37,458 bases of DNA from Geobacteraceae bacterium (lineage in GTDB: Bacteria; Desulfobacterota; Desulfuromonadia; Geobacterales; Pseudopelobacteraceae): NCBI GenBank assembly GCA_013336525.1, contig JAAXTM010000008.1, positions 1-37,458 of the forward strand, given 5' to 3'. Below, one piece after another: positions 14,412 to 23,309 of the stretch (position 1 is the first letter of the stretch; the number at the start of each line of letters is the position of its first letter). Under the pieces are notes generated by a model that was not told where the DNA came from, made no database searches, and saw only the letters and a program-made list of their open reading frames with translations. Position numbers and translations under genes: made by a program.

Positions 14412-16409
14412 ATGTCAAGAATAGGCGTCTTCATCTGCCATTGCGGCGAAAACATATCCAGAACCGTTGATGTGGAGAGGGTAGCGGCCGAAATTGGCAA
14501 GCATCCAGGCGTAGCCTTCTCTACCGACTACAAATACATGTGTTCCGATCCCGGCCAGACTCTCCTTAAAAAGGCCATTCAGGAACAGAAACTCACCCAT
14601 GTCGTGGTTGCCGCCTGCTCACCCCGGATGCATGAAAAAACCTTCCGGAAAGCCGTTGAAGCGGCCGGGCTGAACCCCTTCCTCTGCGAGATGGCCAATA
14701 TTCGTGAACACTGTTCCTGGGTTCACGAAAACATGGAAGAAGCGACTGTCAAGGCGATAGATATTGTCGGCATGATGGTCGAACGGGTGAAGAAAAATCG
14801 TGTACTGCCAACCATAACTGTTCCTGTCACCAAACGGGCTCTCGTCATCGGCGGCGGCATTGCCGGTATCCAGGCAGCACTCGATATTGCCGATTGCGGC
14901 CATGAAGTGATTCTGGTTGAGCGCGAACCCTCCATCGGCGGCCATATGGCGCAGCTGTCCGAAACCTTTCCGACCCTTGACTGTTCACAGTGCATCATGA
15001 CCCCCAAGATGGTTGATGTTGCTAATCACCCCAAAATAAAGCTCTACACCCATAGCGAAATAGAACTGGTTGAGGGTTATATAGGTAATTTCCAGGTCAC
15101 GATCAAGAAAAAGGCCCGCTCGGTGGATGAAGATAAATGCACTGGTTGTGGCGTCTGTATGACAAAATGCCCGCAAAAAAAGATTCCCAATAAATTCGAC
15201 CAGAATATCGGCATGCGTACGGCTATCTATGTTCCATTTCCACAGGCGGTGCCGAACACTCCGGTTATCGACCGCGACAACTGTACCTGGTTCAAAACCG
15301 GTAAATGTAGTGTGTGCCAGAAGGTCTGCGGCCCTGGAGCGGTAGATTTTGAACAGCAGGACTGTTTGGTTGTCGAAGCGGTCGGTGCAATCGTCGTTGC
15401 CACCGGCTTCGATCTCTACTCCATTGCCGAAAAGCCGAAGGGCTCTCCCATCAAAGGGTATGGCGAGTTTGGTCATGGCAAAATTCCTGATGTCATCGAC
15501 GGCATGACATTCGAGCGTCTGGCGAGCGCTTCCGGTCCGACCGGCGGCAAGATTCTGCGCCCATCAGACGGCAAGGAGCCGAAACAGATTGTCTTCATTC
15601 AATGCATCGGCTCCCGTGCCCGTGAAAAAGGGATTTCCTACTGTTCGAAGGTGTGCTGTATGTATACCGCCAAACATACCATGCTCTATCACCATAAGGT
15701 ACATGACGGTCAGGCCTACGTCTTCTTCATGGACGCCCGTACCCCCGGCAAAAGTTATGACGAATTTTGGCGCCGTTCAATTGAAGAGGAGGAAGCGGTA
15801 TATATCCGCGGCATGGTCTCGCGTCTCTACCAGAAAGGGGACAAGATCGTCGTCATGGGAAGCGACATCGCCGTCGGTGTTCAGGTCGAGATCGAAGCGG
15901 ATATGGTTGTTCTGGCTACGGCTATACAGCCACAAAAAGGTGCAGATACGCTGGCCCAGAAACTGGGGATATCCTATGACAAATATCATTTTTACTCAGA
16001 GGCACATGCCAAACTGCGTCCGGTAGAGTGTGCCACCGCCGGTATCTATCTGGCTGGTGCCTGTCAGGGGCCTAAGGATATCCCGGAAACGGTTTCCCAG
16101 GCGAGTGCCGCTGCTGCCAAGGTGATGACACTTTTCTCCAGGGATAAGCTGGAGCGGGAACCGATCGTGGCCCGTGTCCGTGAAGCCGGCTGTGTTGGCT
16201 GCTTCGCCTGCAAAAAAGTCTGCGCCTATGGCGCGGTGGAGGAGAAAGAGATCCGCGACCGTCAAGGCAACCTGATCAAAGTGGTAGCTTACGTCAATCC
16301 GGGTGTCTGTGCCGGCTGTGGTACCTGCCAGGCGACCTGCCCGTCTAAGTGTGTCGAGCTGGATGGCTACACTGATGAGCAGATTATTGCCATGATCGAG
16401 GCGCTTTAA
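14412..16409 (+). CDS. hdrA: Heterodisulfide reductase subunit A-like flavoprotein (bifurcating subunit)
   Basis: 665 residues. HdrA binds FAD and several [4Fe-4S] clusters and is the site of flavin-based electron bifurcation in the methanogen enzyme. Order of parts: an N-terminal domain with ACSPRMHEKTFRK (Cys69); the dinucleotide fold VIGGGIAGIQAA at residues 145-156; CSQC (Cys191, Cys194); a ferredoxin motif CTGCGVCMTKCP (243-253); further cysteines 291, 299, 302 and 306; and two C-terminal ferredoxin motifs, CVGCFACKKVC and CAGCGTCQATCP. This is the usual bacterial HdrA size and layout. No in-frame TGA suggests selenocysteine. The gene sits between hdrB and the small lipoprotein-like ORF. 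Confidence 0.95.
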   Translation: MSRIGVFICHCGENISRTVDVERVAAEIGKHPGVAFSTDYKYMCSDPGQTLLKKAIQEQKLTHVVVAACSPRMHEKTFRKAVEAAGLNPFLCEMANIREHCSWVHENMEEATVKAIDIVGMMVERVKKNRVLPTITVPVTKRALVIGGGIAGIQAALDIADCGHEVILVEREPSIGGHMAQLSETFPTLDCSQCIMTPKMVDVANHPKIKLYTHSEIELVEGYIGNFQVTIKKKARSVDEDKCTGCGVCMTKCPQKKIPNKFDQNIGMRTAIYVPFPQAVPNTPVIDRDNCTWFKTGKCSVCQKVCGPGAVDFEQQDCLVVEAVGAIVVATGFDLYSIAEKPKGSPIKGYGEFGHGKIPDVIDGMTFERLASASGPTGGKILRPSDGKEPKQIVFIQCIGSRAREKGISYCSKVCCMYTAKHTMLYHHKVHDGQAYVFFMDARTPGKSYDEFWRRSIEEEEAVYIRGMVSRLYQKGDKIVVMGSDIAVGVQVEIEADMVVLATAIQPQKGADTLAQKLGISYDKYHFYSEAHAKLRPVECATAGIYLAGACQGPKDIPETVSQASAAAAKVMTLFSRDKLEREPIVARVREAGCVGCFACKKVCAYGAVEEKEIRDRQGNLIKVVAYVNPGVCAGCGTCQATCPSKCVELDGYTDEQIIAMIEAL

Positions 16410-16422
16410 GGAGAATCACAAG

Positions 16423-16617
16423 ATGCTCGCTCGTTTGCTTTTGCCAGTAACGTTACTGTCTATGCCTCTCTGTAGTGGCTGTTCAAACTACAATTTTTCC
16501 AAGGCGGTTTATGAAGGTGTCCAGACGCGGGATCAGCTACAGTCGACCCCATCCGAGAGGGCGGGTAAACCTGGACCAATGAATTACCAACAGTATGAAT
16601 CGGAACGGAAACGCTAA
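16423..16617 (+). CDS. Small putative lipoprotein inside the hdr/flx operon
   Basis: 64 residues. MLARLLLPVTLLSMPLCSGC looks like a lipoprotein signal peptide: basic residue, hydrophobic core, then a lipobox-like LCSGC with the likely modified Cys at residue 20. The -3 position is Cys rather than the usual Leu, which weakens the call. The rest is short, polar and ends MNYQQYESERKR. It has a good ribosome binding site (AAGGAG at 16408-16413), a 13-base gap from hdrA and a 3-base gap before the MvhD-like gene, so it is clearly cotranscribed. An exported lipoprotein is unexpected among genes for a soluble cytoplasmic complex. No family was recognised. Confidence 0.72.
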   Translation: MLARLLLPVTLLSMPLCSGCSNYNFSKAVYEGVQTRDQLQSTPSERAGKPGPMNYQQYESERKR

Positions 16618-16620
16618 TCT

Positions 16621-17118
16621 ATGAACCACACGACTCAACATAGCTTCGAACCAAAAATAATTGCTTTCGTCTGTACCTGGTGTACATATGCAGGTGCGGA
16701 TCTGGCTGGCACCAGTCGTATGCAGTACCCGGCCAATGTCAGGGTTCTCAAGTTCCCATGTACCGGGCGCATTGACCCGGTATTCATTTTAAAGGCGTTC
16801 CAGCAGGGGGCCGACGGGGTCCTTGTTTCCGGCTGCCACCCGGGCGATTGCCACTACATTGCCGGAAATTTTCATGCCCGGCGCCGCTTTGCTGCTTTCC
16901 GAAAACTGCTTGAATTCATCGGCGTCGATCTGAATCGCCTCCAGTTTTCCTGGGTTTCGGCCGCCGAAGGGGGGAAGTGGGTCGAAGTGGTTACCGACCT
17001 GACAGAAAAAGTGCGTGCTATGGGGCCGATGGTAGAGTTTAAGGAACTGGCGCTGGAAGAACAGTGGTCCGGAGTTATCGACACGCCGGAATTGAAAGAA
17101 GCGTATAACGCCATCTGA
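16621..17118 (+). CDS. flxD: MvhD-like hydrogenase iron-sulfur subunit (FlxD)
   Basis: 165 residues of the MvhD family ([2Fe-2S] proteins). In methanogens MvhD passes electrons from hydrogenase MvhAG to HdrA. Conserved cysteines are in FVCTWCTYAGADLAG (Cys18, Cys21), KFPCTGRID and SGCHPGDCHY. No hydrogenase large or small subunit is in the window; instead the neighbouring genes encode the Flx proteins, which in Desulfovibrio vulgaris replace hydrogenase and feed electrons from NAD(P)H. By position between hdrA and flxC, this subunit should connect the Flx module to HdrA. The gene symbol follows the Desulfovibrio naming and is by analogy. Confidence 0.9.
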   Translation: MNHTTQHSFEPKIIAFVCTWCTYAGADLAGTSRMQYPANVRVLKFPCTGRIDPVFILKAFQQGADGVLVSGCHPGDCHYIAGNFHARRRFAAFRKLLEFIGVDLNRLQFSWVSAAEGGKWVEVVTDLTEKVRAMGPMVEFKELALEEQWSGVIDTPELKEAYNAI

Positions 17119-17128
17119 CGGGATATAC

Positions 17129-18055
17129 ATGAGCACACGCGTACCAGACACATCCATATACTTCGCTGTTACTGAAGGAATCCGTGCCGAGGCAAATCGT
17201 CTGCTATCTGCCGGGGAAGTAACTGCGATCGTCGGTTATACAACTGGCCGTCGCACTGGTTCCTCTCAGCCAATTATTGTCACCGATGCTGATGATACCG
17301 CTAGACTTTGTTTCTCAGTGACTAGCGTTAACAACCTTGCCGTCTACCTTACAAAGGCAAAAAAAGAAATTCCGAAGAATGGAAAAATCGGCATCGTCGT
17401 CAAGGGGTGCGACCTGAAAGCACTTGTCGGATTGATGGGGGAGTCACAGCTCAAACGTGAGGAGCTTTATTTGATAGGCGTCCCCTGCGTCGGAGTGCTG
17501 GCATCAACGGTACAGCCCTCTACAGAGCTTACAGCGGAGACAATAGCTCCCAAGTGCCGTGAATGCGATGCCCATCTGCCGAGCGGATGTGATTTTTTAC
17601 CGGATGTGGCATTGCCGCCGCTGCCGCAACTGGATGGAAAATACACGGCAGAAATAGCCCGTCTGGAGGCGCTGACGCCGGCAGAACGCTGGGTCTACTG
17701 GAAAGAGCAGTTTGCCAAATGCATCAAGTGCTATGCATGCCGTCAGGTCTGCCCCTTCTGTTTCTGCGAGCAGTGTCTCTGTGATCGCAATAAGCCGCAG
17801 ATGGTGGATACGACCCCCCGCCCCTCCGGCAACACCGCCTGGCACATCGTACGTGCCATGCACCTGGCCGGGCGCTGTGCCGGTTGTGCTGAATGCGAAC
17901 GGGTCTGCCCGATGGATATCCCCTTGAATCTTCTCAACCGTAAAATGGCTAAAGAGCTGAAGGAGTTGTTTGATTACGAAGCGGGTTTAGAAGTTAATGA
18001 TAAGGGGCCGTTGACGATGTTTACCGAAAAAGACGATCAATCGTTCATCAAGTAA
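17129..18055 (+). CDS. flxC: Iron-sulfur protein FlxC-like (FrhB-like N-terminus, 4Fe-4S C-terminus)
   Basis: 308 residues. The first ~150 residues resemble the FrhB/FdhB-type N-terminal region (VVKGCDLKALVGLM, GVPCVGVL), followed by a Cys cluster CRECDAHLPSGC. The second half contains FAKCIKCYACRQVCPFCFC with further CEQCLC, and CAGCAECERVCPMD, so at least two [4Fe-4S] clusters are expected. It lies between the MvhD-like gene and flxB with gaps of 10 and 8 bases. The order matches the Flx set of HdrABC-FlxABCD clusters, where FlxB and FlxC carry electrons between FlxA and FlxD. The exact letter (B or C) is assigned by position and domain content and could be exchanged in other naming schemes. 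Confidence 0.82.
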   Translation: MSTRVPDTSIYFAVTEGIRAEANRLLSAGEVTAIVGYTTGRRTGSSQPIIVTDADDTARLCFSVTSVNNLAVYLTKAKKEIPKNGKIGIVVKGCDLKALVGLMGESQLKREELYLIGVPCVGVLASTVQPSTELTAETIAPKCRECDAHLPSGCDFLPDVALPPLPQLDGKYTAEIARLEALTPAERWVYWKEQFAKCIKCYACRQVCPFCFCEQCLCDRNKPQMVDTTPRPSGNTAWHIVRAMHLAGRCAGCAECERVCPMDIPLNLLNRKMAKELKELFDYEAGLEVNDKGPLTMFTEKDDQSFIK

Positions 18056-18063
18056 GGACGCCG

Positions 18064-19068
18064 ATGCAGAAATATATTTCACAACAAAACCTGAACACCC
18101 TACTGGATAAGCTTATCGCTAAGGGCACACGTGTCGTTGCCCCACGTATGAACGCCGGAATCCCGCTTTACGAACCGCTTGAAAGCTCCGCTAAAATGGT
18201 GACAGACCAGTTGCCGCGCCGTTCGGCCAAGGAAGCCTTCTTTCCAGTTTGCGAAGAAATCATGTCTTACGAGAAGGAGGGGCAGCAGGTCAAACTCACG
18301 GATGTAGATCCGGCCCGTTTTCCGGAGACAGTGCTAGTGGGTGTGCGCCCCTGCGATGCGGCTGCAATTCCGGTGCTGGATGCGGTGTTTTCCTGGGACT
18401 ACAAGGATGAATTTTTCCTTGAGCGACGCAGAAAGACAACGGTCATCGGTCTGGCATGCACAACAGCCGACGATGCCTGCTTTTGCACGGCCGTCGGCCT
18501 TTCTCCAGCAGAAACCAGGGGAAGTGATCTGTTCCTGACCCCGCTTGATGGGGGCGGTTATGCCTGCGAGTCCTATAGTGAAAAGGGCGAGGCTCTGATT
18601 GCTGACAATGGTGAACTTTTCTCAGAGCCTGATAATTCCATGCCACTTCCTCTGGCCGTACCGCAGGCCGATAAAGTTGACCTGAAGAAGGTCAAAAGGT
18701 GGTTGGACGAGCATTTCGAAGACCCTCTCTGGGATGGTATTGCGGTGCGTTGTGTCGGTTGTGGAGCCTGCGCATTTGTCTGCCCTGCCTGCCACTGTTT
18801 TGATATTGTTGACGAAGGAACTGAAAAAGCTGGCAAACGTCGCAAGAGTTGGGATGCGTGCGGCTTCTGGAAGTTTACCCACCACGCCTCGGGGCACAAC
18901 CCGCGCGACCTGCAGCCCAAGCGTTACCGCAACCGCATAATGCACAAGTTCAAATACTACGACGATAAGTTCGGCCAGACACTCTGTACCGGTTGCGGTC
19001 GCTGCGTGCGCATCTGCCCGGTCGGTATTGATATTGCGGCAATTGTTGATGAGATAAACAAGAAATAA
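18064..19068 (+). CDS. flxB: Iron-sulfur protein FlxB-like (HydB/AsrA type)
   Basis: 334 residues, similar to the beta subunit of sulfhydrogenase (HydB) and anaerobic sulfite reductase A. An N-terminal domain includes VGVRPCDAAAIPVLD and IGLACTTADDACFC, typical of this family. The C-terminus holds two ferredoxin motifs, CVGCGACAFVCPACHC and CTGCGRCVRICPVGIDI. It should relay electrons from the flavoprotein FlxA. AAGGA lies about 5 bases before the ATG, and the gene is 8 bases after flxC. Pairing of this subunit with an FAD/NAD(P)-binding HydG-like partner immediately downstream is the standard arrangement. Confidence 0.86.
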   Translation: MQKYISQQNLNTLLDKLIAKGTRVVAPRMNAGIPLYEPLESSAKMVTDQLPRRSAKEAFFPVCEEIMSYEKEGQQVKLTDVDPARFPETVLVGVRPCDAAAIPVLDAVFSWDYKDEFFLERRRKTTVIGLACTTADDACFCTAVGLSPAETRGSDLFLTPLDGGGYACESYSEKGEALIADNGELFSEPDNSMPLPLAVPQADKVDLKKVKRWLDEHFEDPLWDGIAVRCVGCGACAFVCPACHCFDIVDEGTEKAGKRRKSWDACGFWKFTHHASGHNPRDLQPKRYRNRIMHKFKYYDDKFGQTLCTGCGRCVRICPVGIDIAAIVDEINKK

Positions 19069-19083
19069 AAAGGTTTGATAAAA

Positions 19084-19932
19084 ATGTGTGATCACGCCAA
19101 CAAGAACATCTACCTCCCCTATCTGACTACAGTTGCTGAAGTCATCGACGAAACCCCGGACGTTCGTACTCTTCGCCTGGTCTTTCAGGACGAACAGGTC
19201 AGGGATAGTTTCAGTTTCCGTGCCGGCCAGTTTGCCGAATATTCGGCCTTTGGTGCCGGTGAGGCTACCTTCTGTATCGCATCATCACCGACCCGTACTG
19301 GGTATGTTGAGTGCAGCTTCCGCTCTGTTGGCAGAGTGACTGAAGAGTTGCGCCGCCTGGAAGTAGGGGACAGCATGGGGTTCAGGGGACCTTACGGCAA
19401 TTCCTATCCTATTGAGGAGTTCTACGGCAAAAACCTGGTCTTCGTTGCCGGTGGCATTGCCCTGCCGCCGCTCAGAACTCTTATCTGGAACTGTCTTGAT
19501 CTGCGCGACAAGTTTGGCGATATCACCATCGTCTATGGAGCCAGGACCGAGGCTGACCTTGTATATAAACGTGAATTGAAAGAGTGGCAGGAGCGCGGGG
19601 ACGTGCGGTTGGTGAAAACTGTTGATCCGGGAGGAGCTGGACCGGAGTGGGACGGCAAGGTAGGTTTTGTGCCCACAACTCTTGAGGAAACTGCTCCCTC
19701 TGCAGAGAATGCTGTTGCCCTGGTTTGCGGGCCGCCGATCATGATCAAATTCACCCTGCCGGTGCTGGAGAAGCTCGGGTTCAGTGATGAACAGGTTTAT
19801 ACAACGCTTGAAAACCGTATGAAGTGCGGTTTGGGGAAATGCGGCCGCTGCAATGTTGGGAATGTGTATGTCTGCAAGGATGGCCCGGTATTTACTGCCA
19901 AGCAGGTTAAGGCTATGCCGATGGAGTTTTAA
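19084..19932 (+). CDS. flxA: FAD/NAD(P)-binding oxidoreductase FlxA-like (HydG/DHOD-B type)
   Basis: 282 residues with the ferredoxin-reductase fold: an FAD-binding barrel (FRAGQFAEYS, CIASSPTRTGYVE), an NAD(P)-binding domain (FVAGGIALPPLRTL, and VCGPPIMIK), and a C-terminal [2Fe-2S] motif, CGLGKCGRCNVGNVYVC. It is the predicted entry point of electrons from NADH (or NADPH) into the Flx-Hdr complex. The open frame begins with TTG at 19075, but that codon touches the AAGG ribosome binding site; the ATG at 19084 is better spaced (about 10 bases). It is the last gene of the run; the next gene is convergent and their stop codons abut, with no hairpin between them. Confidence 0.9.
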   Translation: MCDHANKNIYLPYLTTVAEVIDETPDVRTLRLVFQDEQVRDSFSFRAGQFAEYSAFGAGEATFCIASSPTRTGYVECSFRSVGRVTEELRRLEVGDSMGFRGPYGNSYPIEEFYGKNLVFVAGGIALPPLRTLIWNCLDLRDKFGDITIVYGARTEADLVYKRELKEWQERGDVRLVKTVDPGGAGPEWDGKVGFVPTTLEETAPSAENAVALVCGPPIMIKFTLPVLEKLGFSDEQVYTTLENRMKCGLGKCGRCNVGNVYVCKDGPVFTAKQVKAMPMEF

Positions 19933-20811
19933 TTACTTTGATGCTGGGAGAGCAGGAACGATTTTCAGGTTGAGGTCTTTTCCATTGATAACAGAGTGGA
20001 AAAGGTAAATCAGCGGAAGTTCAACATCTTTATCTGCATTTAATTCATCAAATGAAATCTCCAGAGTTTTTGCTATTCCCTCGATCACGTTACGCGGATT
20101 CTCATCGGTTTTGAAGTATAGTAGTTTGATTTTGTGGCTCGCCAGCAGTCGTTCAAGTGTATATGCCTCGGCCGTTCCAAGGCCGCAAAACGTGACGACT
20201 TCCAGAGCTTTGCAGGATAGGCTGATGCTCTCTACTTCTATAAAGGGGGAAAGTGCGGAGACGCGTACACCCAATAGTTCCGCTACCTCACGCGCCAGCA
20301 GGCAGGGTTGGCCAGGCTCTACAGCAACTTCTCGCACGTGGTTTATGTCAGTTGTTTGGGTCGGGGCGGCTACCGATTCTGGAAGGGTAGATCGGTCAGT
20401 TTTTGTTGCCTTGTCAGTTGCCGGTGGAAGCGGTATTATAAGGCGTTGACCTACTGACAGACTTTCCGGTTTCCGGATATTGTTCAGGCGCATTATCCCC
20501 GGAATAAGCTGTTCGGCGGCCTTATTGGATAGCCCATAGCGGTGCATCAGGATCAGAAACAGATTGTCTCCCGGTAAAACGGTATATCTGCTCTGTTCTC
20601 CCTGTGAGCGGAGTGCGGCTGTCACGGACTCCGTTGATTCATTGCGTGATCGTTGATCCATTGAGCGGCGAACCGGAGCACGCCGAAGCTCTTTCAGGTC
20701 GATGTCGTATGGTTCCTGAACAGCACCAGCCTCAAAAGTACATAACGCGATTCCAGCCAATAATATGACTAAAGTCCAAATTTGCTGTCGTCTGTCACAT
20801 ACCATTTTCAC
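19933..20811 (-). CDS. LysM-domain exported protein, unknown function
   Basis: 292 residues. An N-terminal signal peptide (core WTLVILLAGIALCTF, cleavage near EAGA) indicates export. One LysM peptidoglycan/glycan-binding module spans about residues 74-127: YTVLPGDNLFLILMHRYG, then LNNIRKPESLSVGQRLIIP. The C-terminal 130 residues (from about VAVEPGQPCLLAREVAELLG) have no recognised domain but look folded, with mixed helices and strands. It is the last gene of a minus-strand group (GntR regulator, ispD, REC-kinase, DsbC/G-like protein) with a 32-base gap after the thiol protein. Location is probably periplasmic or cell-wall bound. No enzymatic motif is visible. Confidence 0.78.
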   Translation of the reverse strand: MKMVCDRRQQIWTLVILLAGIALCTFEAGAVQEPYDIDLKELRRAPVRRSMDQRSRNESTESVTAALRSQGEQSRYTVLPGDNLFLILMHRYGLSNKAAEQLIPGIMRLNNIRKPESLSVGQRLIIPLPPATDKATKTDRSTLPESVAAPTQTTDINHVREVAVEPGQPCLLAREVAELLGVRVSALSPFIEVESISLSCKALEVVTFCGLGTAEAYTLERLLASHKIKLLYFKTDENPRNVIEGIAKTLEISFDELNADKDVELPLIYLFHSVINGKDLNLKIVPALPASK

Positions 20812-20843
20812 GCCTTGTCCCTGTTGCCTGATGTTCTTGAAAT

Positions 20844-21329
20844 TCAGTCTTTCTTCGGTCCCAAAGCGTCCTCAATTTTTTTCTGATCAAACCCCTCGAT
20901 AATTCTGCCATTAATCAGAAATGTAGGTGTCGAATCAATGTTGTGCTTCCTGGCAATATCAAGCTGTTCTTCTTGAAGTTTGATCCCTCTTGAATTGGTC
21001 TCAAAATTTGGACGCCGGTCGAGGCTGCCGGACATAACCATATGGTATGCCTTGGCTTTATCCTGTTGCGACAGGACATATTGTATTTTTTCTTTTGCCT
21101 TGGGATGCATGGGTAAAGGATAAAAAAAGATGTGTCTGGTGACATCGCTTCTTCCCTCAAAGTACTTGGAAGCTTTGCGGCAATAAGGGCAATCAGGGTC
21201 GGTGAACTCAACTACCGTCTTAGGACCGCTACCGATGGTGATCGCCTTGCTATATTCCGGATTTGTTGCATCAGCTGGTTTAGCTGCTGTTAGAGAGAGA
21301 AACAGCATTAAAAGAATGATATATTTCAT
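20844..21329 (-). CDS. DsbC/DsbG-like periplasmic thioredoxin-fold protein
   Basis: 161 residues. An N-terminal signal peptide (MKYIILLMLFLSLTAA) is followed almost at once by a thioredoxin fold. FTDPDCPYCRK carries the redox pair Cys47/Cys50, and STPTFLINGR provides the cis-Pro loop. The C-P-Y-C active site and FxDPxCPYC context match DsbC/DsbG disulfide isomerases. The usual N-terminal dimerisation domain of those enzymes is missing, so this is a single-domain version. Its start codon follows directly after the stop of the kinase gene, suggesting coupled translation. The role in oxidation, isomerisation or cytochrome c maturation cannot be told from sequence. Confidence 0.84.
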   Translation of the reverse strand: MKYIILLMLFLSLTAAKPADATNPEYSKAITIGSGPKTVVEFTDPDCPYCRKASKYFEGRSDVTRHIFFYPLPMHPKAKEKIQYVLSQQDKAKAYHMVMSGSLDRRPNFETNSRGIKLQEEQLDIARKHNIDSTPTFLINGRIIEGFDQKKIEDALGPKKD

Positions 21330-22529
21330 TTATACCTCAACCGGAGCAAACGCTTCCGCCTCTGAAGATTTAATAACAGGCAAAAGAATAACAAATTCAC
21401 TCCCCTGTCCAGTTTTACATTCTGCCCAGATCATGCCCTGAAAACGCTCAATAGCTAATTTGCAATATGCCAGTCCCATCCCGGCTCCGCCCAGATCTCT
21501 CCCGGTTTTTCGGTTGAATTGAGTATATCGGTCAAAGATGCATTCAAGTTCGTTAGCTGGTATTCCATTGCCTGTATCACTAACAACTACCTTGACAAAA
21601 TGGTCACGTTTAAAGAAATCTGACGGTACCTGCGCATAGTCAGGAATTTTTATTCCAAGGATGCCTTTTCCAGTAATACAGTGGCAGGAAATTGATATTC
21701 TTCCTCCTTGAGGAGTAAATTTTAGTGCGTTGCCCAATAGATTTCCGAGAACCCTGATAAATGAGTTTTTGTCCACCTCGATTTCTGTCTTCAAGGGCTC
21801 TAAATCTACTGAAAGATCTATGCCCTCATGTCTGGCTGGTCTTGCGAACTGTTTGGAAACTTTGCTGATGAGCTCATTGATGTTGCATGGACGAATATTC
21901 ATCTGCATTTTTCCGGCTTCGAACTTTTTGATGTCGAGAAGGTTGTCGATCATCAGGACAACTTCATTGCAACTGTCGATAGCCGATTGAAGGTATTCTT
22001 CTTGTTCTTCGTTAACGGTGCCGAGACACCCTTCCCGAATTATATCTATCGACCCTATTACAGCCGTTAACGGATTTTTCATGTCATGCGAAAGCATCAG
22101 TATGAAGTCATCTTTTTCCTGCTGCAATCGCATTTTTTCGATCCGTTCCTCTCTATGAGATAAAGTACGCTCAATTCTTTGCTGCAAATCTTCAAATGAA
22201 AAAGGCTTGGAAATATAATCATCTGCACCATCTTTCATGCACTCAACGGCAAGTGCTTCACTGCCGTGACCACTCATCATGATAACGGCAATGTCGCTAC
22301 ACAGGCTCTTTAGGTGTTTTAAGACAGTCACGCCGCTTATTCCCGGCATTTTAATGTCAAGTAGTACAAGCGTGAAATTCTTGTCTTTTTCAAGTATATC
22401 CATGGCATCAGAGCCGCTTGAAACCATAGAAGAAGTGTAGCCTTGGAGGTCAAGAAACTCTTTCAATGTTTTGCCAATAGCGGGCTCATCGTCAACAACC
22501 AAAATCTTATTTCCTTTTTGAATTTTCAC
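21330..22529 (-). CDS. Response-regulator/histidine kinase hybrid (REC-HisKA-HATPase)
   Basis: 399 residues, soluble. An N-terminal receiver domain (residues 7-120) has the phospho-acceptor Asp58 in [10 protein letters not shown] and Lys108 in ISKPF. A short coiled linker leads to HisKA, with His148 in [10 protein letters not shown], and then HATPase_c with DTGNGIP and [11 protein letters not shown]. The receiver precedes the kinase and no sensor or membrane segment exists, so the input is probably phosphate from another kinase. The start is GTG, overlapping the ispD stop as GTGA; translation is likely coupled. No output regulator is adjacent. Domain calls are secure; the signal and partner are unknown. 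Confidence 0.92.
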   Translation of the reverse strand: MKIQKGNKILVVDDEPAIGKTLKEFLDLQGYTSSMVSSGSDAMDILEKDKNFTLVLLDIKMPGISGVTVLKHLKSLCSDIAVIMMSGHGSEALAVECMKDGADDYISKPFSFEDLQQRIERTLSHREERIEKMRLQQEKDDFILMLSHDMKNPLTAVIGSIDIIREGCLGTVNEEQEEYLQSAIDSCNEVVLMIDNLLDIKKFEAGKMQMNIRPCNINELISKVSKQFARPARHEGIDLSVDLEPLKTEIEVDKNSFIRVLGNLLGNALKFTPQGGRISISCHCITGKGILGIKIPDYAQVPSDFFKRDHFVKVVVSDTGNGIPANELECIFDRYTQFNRKTGRDLGGAGMGLAYCKLAIERFQGMIWAECKTGQGSEFVILLPVIKSSEAEAFAPVEV

Positions 22530-23245
22530 TGGTTGCGCTCACTTTTCATGGTTGAAAGGAATGCTTCGGCCAGGATCAGATCTTCTGGTGTCGTAATTTT
22601 TATATTGCGATAATCACCCCGGATAATATGCATTTTCCCTCCGTTGTGTTCGATAATGGATGCGTCATCAGTGCAGTGAAAGCCATTCATCTCGGCAGAT
22701 AGATGCGCCGCATGAATTATCCCAAAACGGAATGACTGCGGCGTTTGTGCTTGCCAAAGGGATTCACGGGGGGGGGTGTCACACACTATGCCGTCCTTAA
22801 CCACTTTTATAGTGTCTTTGACAGGCACTGCTACCACAGCGCCATCATGGAGACTTGCAGTTGTTATTGATACTCTCAGCATATTTTCAGTCACCAGAGG
22901 TCTGACTCCATCGTGAATCAGAACTACATCATTATCAGAAACATACTCACGCATTGCATTCAAACCATTCAAGACGGAGTTCTGACGCTCCTCCCCTCCG
23001 GGTATGATCGCTGCAACCTTCTTAAATCTGTAGGCTTCAACTACATGTTGTCGACAATACGGTATCTCATCGGCAGGGATTACCAGGTAAATAGCATCGA
23101 TCAGGGGGGACTGCTCAAAGACTGAAATGGTGCGAGCAACAATAGGCATGCCATCCAACTGCAGATATTGCTTGTTGATTGAAGCGCCCATACGCTTACC
23201 CATGCCGGCTGCTGGTATCAGAACAATAGATTTGAATTGAACCAT
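22526..23245 (-). CDS. ispD: 2-C-methyl-D-erythritol 4-phosphate cytidylyltransferase
   Basis: IspD joins CTP and MEP to give CDP-ME in the non-mevalonate isoprenoid pathway. 239 residues from the chosen start. [15 protein letters not shown] is the nucleotide-binding loop, followed by NKQYLQLDG, and [11 protein letters not shown] holds the metal-binding Asp. The open frame extends to 23320, but the ATG at 23245 has CGGAG 6 bases upstream and gives the standard length; an ATG at 23263 is a second possibility. The usual partner ispF is not here; instead the kinase gene overlaps the stop codon. The GntR regulator lies 64 bases upstream on the same strand. Confidence 0.95.
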   Translation of the reverse strand: MVQFKSIVLIPAAGMGKRMGASINKQYLQLDGMPIVARTISVFEQSPLIDAIYLVIPADEIPYCRQHVVEAYRFKKVAAIIPGGEERQNSVLNGLNAMREYVSDNDVVLIHDGVRPLVTENMLRVSITTASLHDGAVVAVPVKDTIKVVKDGIVCDTPPRESLWQAQTPQSFRFGIIHAAHLSAEMNGFHCTDDASIIEHNGGKMHIIRGDYRNIKITTPEDLILAEAFLSTMKSERNQ

Positions 23246-23309
23246 TTTTTTCTCCGAAGGCATTATATCAGCTTCTCGCAGAGGTGCAATCACTGTATAC
23301 GCGACCGGT

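Noticed and set aside
14985..15476. A 163-codon minus-strand frame
   Set aside because: It is a shadow of hdrA, whose sense frame carries clear ferredoxin and FAD motifs.
14412..16409. Selenocysteine in HdrA
   Set aside because: All cluster-binding positions are Cys codons and there is no internal TGA.
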